Position numbers and translations under genes: made by a program
Assembly (NCBI RefSeq): GCF_000802155.2
Contig: NZ_JQGJ02000016.1
Location: 1 to 64,000 of the forward strand
Source: Pseudomonas frederiksbergensis
GTDB lineage: Bacteria > Pseudomonadota > Gammaproteobacteria > Pseudomonadales > Pseudomonadaceae
Length of the DNA: 64,000 nucleotides
Reading direction: 5' to 3'
Shown here: in pieces, positions 60,316 through 64,000 of the stretch
Layout of the letters: every line of letters starts with the position of its first letter
How positions within the stretch are numbered: position 1 is the first letter of the stretch
The notes under the pieces: model-generated
Told to the model about the DNA's origin: nothing
Database searches by the model: none
Seen by the model: only the letters and a program-made list of their open reading frames with translations

Positions 60316-60963
60316 ATGGACGAACAACCCTTAACCGGACTGGTGACAGGCCCGAATCTTTTTTCATATATCGGCGCGCCTCTTCAGCAAGACCACGACG
60401 ACATCGCCGATTGCAATAACATAGCCACCGGCTCGGCCGATCTCGGTTATCACCGCTACGCCGATCCCAAGGGCTGGTTCGAGGAGTATGTGCGCACCCT
60501 TAATTTCCTGGGCTGGTCGCTGTACCACGACTCTATCTACACAACCACCCAGCATATGGTCTCGGGCTCCGTGGCGGATTTTCTGGTGGAGAGTGCCCAA
60601 GGCATGCGTGACTCATCACAGGCCAATGCGATGATCGATACGCTGGATACGCTGAAAACCAGCGAGGCGGCCATGCTGTCGCTGGACACGCAAACCCGCG
60701 AGGGCGAGTCATTTCAAATTGTTCCGGCGCGCTACGATTCACGGGGCAATCTGGTTATAGCCTTGTACAAGTTAGAACTGAGCGTCAGCACAAGAAAGCA
60801 CGGCTTCTTGTTCTGGGAGTGGACAAAGAACTCTGCCAGCATTACCCAGCGAAAGGCATATTTGAAGTTGGACAGAAACGAGCTGGACAAGCGAAGAGCG
60901 CTTATCCGAAAGAAGCTGGATACACACGTCATGAGGCGTTTTGCCCTGCGAAAGAACGCTTGA
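60316..60963 (+). CDS. Unknown protein, paralogue of the divergent neighbour
   Basis: A 215-residue soluble-looking protein. GWFEEYVRTLNFLG (about residue 56) through FLFWEWTKNSASITQRKAYL to the C-terminal VMRRFALRKNA match, in order and spacing, the second half of the 274-residue protein encoded on the other strand. The long helical, basic N-terminus of that paralogue is replaced by a short acidic one (LQQDHDDIADCNNIATG). GGA lies nine bases before the ATG at 60316; an ATG at 60307 is also possible. Function and family are unknown to me. It ends at a good terminator. Confidence 0.7.
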   Translation: MDEQPLTGLVTGPNLFSYIGAPLQQDHDDIADCNNIATGSADLGYHRYADPKGWFEEYVRTLNFLGWSLYHDSIYTTTQHMVSGSVADFLVESAQGMRDSSQANAMIDTLDTLKTSEAAMLSLDTQTREGESFQIVPARYDSRGNLVIALYKLELSVSTRKHGFLFWEWTKNSASITQRKAYLKLDRNELDKRRALIRKKLDTHVMRRFALRKNA

Positions 60964-61041
60964 TCAAACTTGATTCGAAGCTATTACTTTCACCCGATGG
61001 GAGGCGGCGCAATAGATATAAAAGCCAATAGACATATGATC

Positions 61042-61076
61042 AAGGGTTGCAGCTGATGATGCCTGCAACCCTTTTT
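61042..61076 (+). terminator. Rho-independent terminator after the 215-residue gene
   Basis: A perfect 11-bp stem (AAGGGTTGCAG / CTGCAACCCTT) with a ten-base loop, followed by further T. It lies about 80 bases after the stop codon and 30 bases before the 3' end of the convergent toxin-like gene. Confidence 0.85.
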
Positions 61077-61105
61077 GTTCACTCATGGATCGTCCATCTA
61101 ACCCA

Positions 61106-64000
61106 TCAAGTTGTCGGGACCGCCGTCACCGCAAATACCTTACCCAGGGTTGTGCCGTTCTGGTTATCCGATAAAGCCCTCATACTTGATATCAAGAACG
61201 AAAGCTCACAGTGTCGGTCGTCACCGAAACTGAGCAACACATCGCCAAGCAAGTTGTCATCCGTGGCAAATACGTCGCGACCAATCACACTGCGCCCGCT
61301 GTCCGGGTCGATGATGACCAAGTGCTCGTCGACTTTGCTGAGCAGCAGTTGGTCGGGTTTATCCAGCTCCCAGATAAACTTGGACGGACTTGTCACCACG
61401 CTGCCCAATAAACGTTGACAGTCAAGGATGACCGAGTCGACCAGTAACAAGACCGTCTTTGACAAACGATAAGTGGTCTCCCCCAGCCCCAAGCGCAAGA
61501 CAAGAGTGCGTACATCATCCGGAACCAGCGGGCGCAGGTCCCCGCTTTTCAAGGCCTGGCCCTCGACGACCATCACTTCCCCCTCACGTAGGACATAAGC
61601 GAGTGACGCGGTCTGTTTCGGCTTTGGCAAGAGGCGCAACTTTCCATCCGTTTTATCATGGAGTAATACGTTGTTGTGACTTAAGGTTCCCAACACGTCG
61701 AAGACTTGCGGGGCGGCGGACTTGGGAGCCTGGATCAATTTCCCGGTCGCGGCGACGAACCACTTGAGTTGATCGGCATCTTCCACCGTCAGCAGGGCAC
61801 TGCACGACGGCTGGGCCGCCAGTCGCTCAAGCCCCTCGATTACCCGGTCCCCTTGGATAGCCACCCAATCCTCCGTGACCCCCGTGATCAACGCCGGCTC
61901 GCCTTCGCGCAGCGTAACGATCACACCTTCGAAGGTGACGCCCCGAAGCCCCGGCCCGTCGGTGGTCAGTTTGATGAACTGCAGGGGGTCCCATTCGCGT
62001 TCGGCGGCGGGTATCGCGCCAGCCTTCAATAACTTCGATCCGTTGCCAAACGCGAGCGTCAACGCTTGCGGGTCGATAAAGGCCTGGCGATACACCACGC
62101 CACCGGAAACATCGAACAACCAGGCGGCCTCGCTGTCCGGATTGGCCCTCAACAAGCGGACATCCTTTGCATAGCCGAGGTTAGCCAGCAATAGCCTGCC
62201 GCCCATGTACCAGGCGCATAATTTCGAGTCGCCAGCGGCATTGGTCAAACCGGCGATAGCAAAGCTATCAACCTTGTATTTTTCGCCTAGCGCTTCCAGG
62301 TCGGACCACCAATGCTGGCGGTCCTTGAGCCACAGCTCACCCACGCCGGCGAATGACAATTCGAATTGAGGCGTCAGGTTGAAAAACAACCCATCGCCAT
62401 CCACCGCCACATACCCATTGTCGGCAGCCACAATATTGTTCAGTTTTGCGGGACGTTTCCAGCTAACGGTCCATTGCCCCTTGCCCCCCACGAGTGTGCG
62501 TTGCTGGTGACAAAGGAACTGGGTGAGTCTGTTGTAGATGATAAAACTATCACCACCATCTACCGGGGGAAGCAACGCCAGATCGGTCAGGTTCTTGATT
62601 GAATCGGGCCAGGCACGATAATGCTTGGGCCGTGGCGAGGGCCGGATGATCAAGCGATCACGGCTGCGAATCCATGCCATATCCCGTGATTCGTCATCAA
62701 TCTTCCAGCAAACCGAAACGAAAGGAGCCGGCTGCCAAACTACGGTATCGAAGGCATGCCCGTTCGACAAATGCGCCTGGACGACAAAAGCCTCACGAAG
62801 CACGCTCGACCAGTCTGCCAACGTCTCGGCAGCATTGAAAACCGACTCCAGCCTGTTATCCCGGCCTCGAATCACTGAACTGAGGAGCAGTTTTTCGTCA
62901 TGGATCAGATAACCCAACACATCGCGGGACCCGTCTTTATGGGCAACGTGCTGTGAGAAACTGATCATACCGCGGGCATCGACCTCGATACTTTGGACCT
63001 TGCTCGTCATGCTTTGTGGACACCACAACCAATAACAGCGGATCACCTGGCCATTGTCGGCGTCGACTTGCCAGATTCGCACTTCCTCCGGGTTGTAGAA
63101 CCAGGCATAGCCGTCGGTCACTGCCCCGAGCTCTGCGTCTTCGACGCCCGGTATCTCATCCCGGATGTAGAGATGACGGTCCTTCTCGGCGTCGTACCAG
63201 GCCGTGACGTACCGGGGCTCATCCGGGTCCTCGAACGGAACCAGGTACTGGTGGACCGGCGTATAAGGCGCGACCAGACGATGCTGCTGGGCCAATGTTT
63301 TCATGTAATCGTGCGCGGCTTGCGAATCCATGCCAGGTTTCAGTCCCACCACGACATGGGATAGTTCGCCGGCATCAACCTTGAGTATCTGGTCTCGGTT
63401 GATCCTTATCAGCATGTCGTTATGCCCCGTTCCGGTAATCGACACCGCAACGTCACCGATGAATAACTTGTCGCTTCCCTCCAGTTGGACGTCGCTTTCC
63501 TCGGCCCAGGGTGCATCCAGCATCCATGCCGATTTCAGCGGCGCAGTCGTTTCGAGAATCAGGCTCACGCCTGGGTGGAGCAGCACGGAGCATCGTTTTC
63601 CGGCACCGCGAATGTGATATTCGATCTTGTCCATCCAAATCGGCTGCAGCTTGGGCACGAGCAACGAGCGATCGACATCGTCGAGCCAGACATCAACTGT
63701 CGTAGGGCGATAATCGGGACTGAAGAGACGATTGAGTATCTGGTGGCTCGGAAACGAATAGAAGGAAAACTGGAACAGCCATTGGCCTTCCTTCTCTTGC
63801 CATTTCTCCAAGCGCCGCGCCGTATCGAAACCGGTCCAATGGTACGAATTGGCAAACGGTAGCGCCTTGTATTCATAGCGATAACAGCTATGCGGGATAT
63901 AGGGCAGGACAATGCCCTGGTTCGCCAGGGGCTTGAATTCGACTTGATCAGGCAGGCCAAGCTCCTTACGGATATCGATCGCCCGGTCGTAATCAAGGAT
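61106..64000 (-). CDS. C-terminal part of a very large toxin-like protein (partial)
   Basis: An open frame that runs off the right edge; at least 964 residues are visible and the start is outside the window. The first visible part (LPYIPHSCYRYEYKALPFAN, FSFYSFPSHQILNRLF, IEYHIRGAGKRCSVLLHPG) recalls the region after the pore-forming segment in TcdA/TcdB-pore and Mcf/FitD-like insect toxins. The following 700 residues are a long run of degenerate beta-strand repeats of 40-60 residues with Trp, Asp and Gly, like a beta-propeller or receptor-binding array. No signal peptide, lipobox or catalytic motif is seen in this part. A TTG or ATG inside the frame should not be taken as the start. Confidence 0.65.
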   Translation of the reverse strand: MLDYDRAIDIRKELGLPDQVEFKPLANQGIVLPYIPHSCYRYEYKALPFANSYHWTGFDTARRLEKWQEKEGQWLFQFSFYSFPSHQILNRLFSPDYRPTTVDVWLDDVDRSLLVPKLQPIWMDKIEYHIRGAGKRCSVLLHPGVSLILETTAPLKSAWMLDAPWAEESDVQLEGSDKLFIGDVAVSITGTGHNDMLIRINRDQILKVDAGELSHVVVGLKPGMDSQAAHDYMKTLAQQHRLVAPYTPVHQYLVPFEDPDEPRYVTAWYDAEKDRHLYIRDEIPGVEDAELGAVTDGYAWFYNPEEVRIWQVDADNGQVIRCYWLWCPQSMTSKVQSIEVDARGMISFSQHVAHKDGSRDVLGYLIHDEKLLLSSVIRGRDNRLESVFNAAETLADWSSVLREAFVVQAHLSNGHAFDTVVWQPAPFVSVCWKIDDESRDMAWIRSRDRLIIRPSPRPKHYRAWPDSIKNLTDLALLPPVDGGDSFIIYNRLTQFLCHQQRTLVGGKGQWTVSWKRPAKLNNIVAADNGYVAVDGDGLFFNLTPQFELSFAGVGELWLKDRQHWWSDLEALGEKYKVDSFAIAGLTNAAGDSKLCAWYMGGRLLLANLGYAKDVRLLRANPDSEAAWLFDVSGGVVYRQAFIDPQALTLAFGNGSKLLKAGAIPAAEREWDPLQFIKLTTDGPGLRGVTFEGVIVTLREGEPALITGVTEDWVAIQGDRVIEGLERLAAQPSCSALLTVEDADQLKWFVAATGKLIQAPKSAAPQVFDVLGTLSHNNVLLHDKTDGKLRLLPKPKQTASLAYVLREGEVMVVEGQALKSGDLRPLVPDDVRTLVLRLGLGETTYRLSKTVLLLVDSVILDCQRLLGSVVTSPSKFIWELDKPDQLLLSKVDEHLVIIDPDSGRSVIGRDVFATDDNLLGDVLLSFGDDRHCELSFLISSMRALSDNQNGTTLGKVFAVTAVPTT

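Overview
The window looks like chromosomal DNA of a Pseudomonas of the P. fluorescens group. The reasons are high GC with dense genes, a RetS hybrid kinase, a GcbA-type diguanylate cyclase, a BauA/BauC/BauR beta-alanine set, and many GTGGGAGC/GCGAGCAAGCTCGC extragenic palindromes. Gene order also recalls three separate P. aeruginosa PAO1 blocks (about PA0130-PA0148, PA4778-PA4787 and PA4839-PA4857). This comparison is from memory, without a search. I see no rRNA, tRNA, CRISPR array, integrase or intact insertion sequence.

Region 1 (1-10.6 kb) is amine and nucleobase catabolism. It holds beta-alanine transaminase and malonate-semialdehyde dehydrogenase, the divergent LysR activator, a RutR-like TetR regulator, an IMPACT/YigZ protein, an SDR oxidoreductase, an 8-oxoguanine deaminase-type amidohydrolase, a ChaA-type cation/H+ antiporter and an adenosine/adenine deaminase. 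Region 2 (10.6-20.5 kb) holds two MFS transporters, an ArsR-type regulator with a quinone-oxidoreductase-like gene, and a copper regulon (copZ, copA, cueR) with two visible CueR-type operators, followed by a RIO-type kinase. Region 3 (20.7-30.4 kb) has an AraC regulator and an SBF-like transporter, a thiolase / two-domain FabG / MaoC lipid set, two DUF4136 lipoproteins, CmoM, a MazG-like pyrophosphatase and a MATE exporter.

Region 4 (30.3-59.3 kb) is a conserved core: speA, Sui1, Nudix, DUF2333, gcbA, a chemoreceptor, aroQ-accB-accC, prmA, a zinc-ribbon/DUF3426 gene, dusB-fis, purH, purD, retS and marC. Accessory genes interrupt or flank it. They are a small VgrG with a DUF4123 adaptor and no adjacent effector (30.4-32.5 kb), a frameshifted type-44 polymorphic toxin with a likely immunity gene (41.3-42.1 kb), and a 1314-residue toxin-like protein between accC and prmA (44.8-48.7 kb). 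The C-terminus of that protein carries a CheD/CNF-like Cys-His deamidase signature.

Region 5 (59.3-64 kb) is accessory. Two homologous proteins of unknown family are divergently transcribed around an AT-rich intergenic stretch. They are followed by the C-terminal part of a very large toxin-like protein that runs off the right edge. The strongest leads for something undescribed are the deamidase-like toxin and this paralogue-pair plus giant-protein locus.
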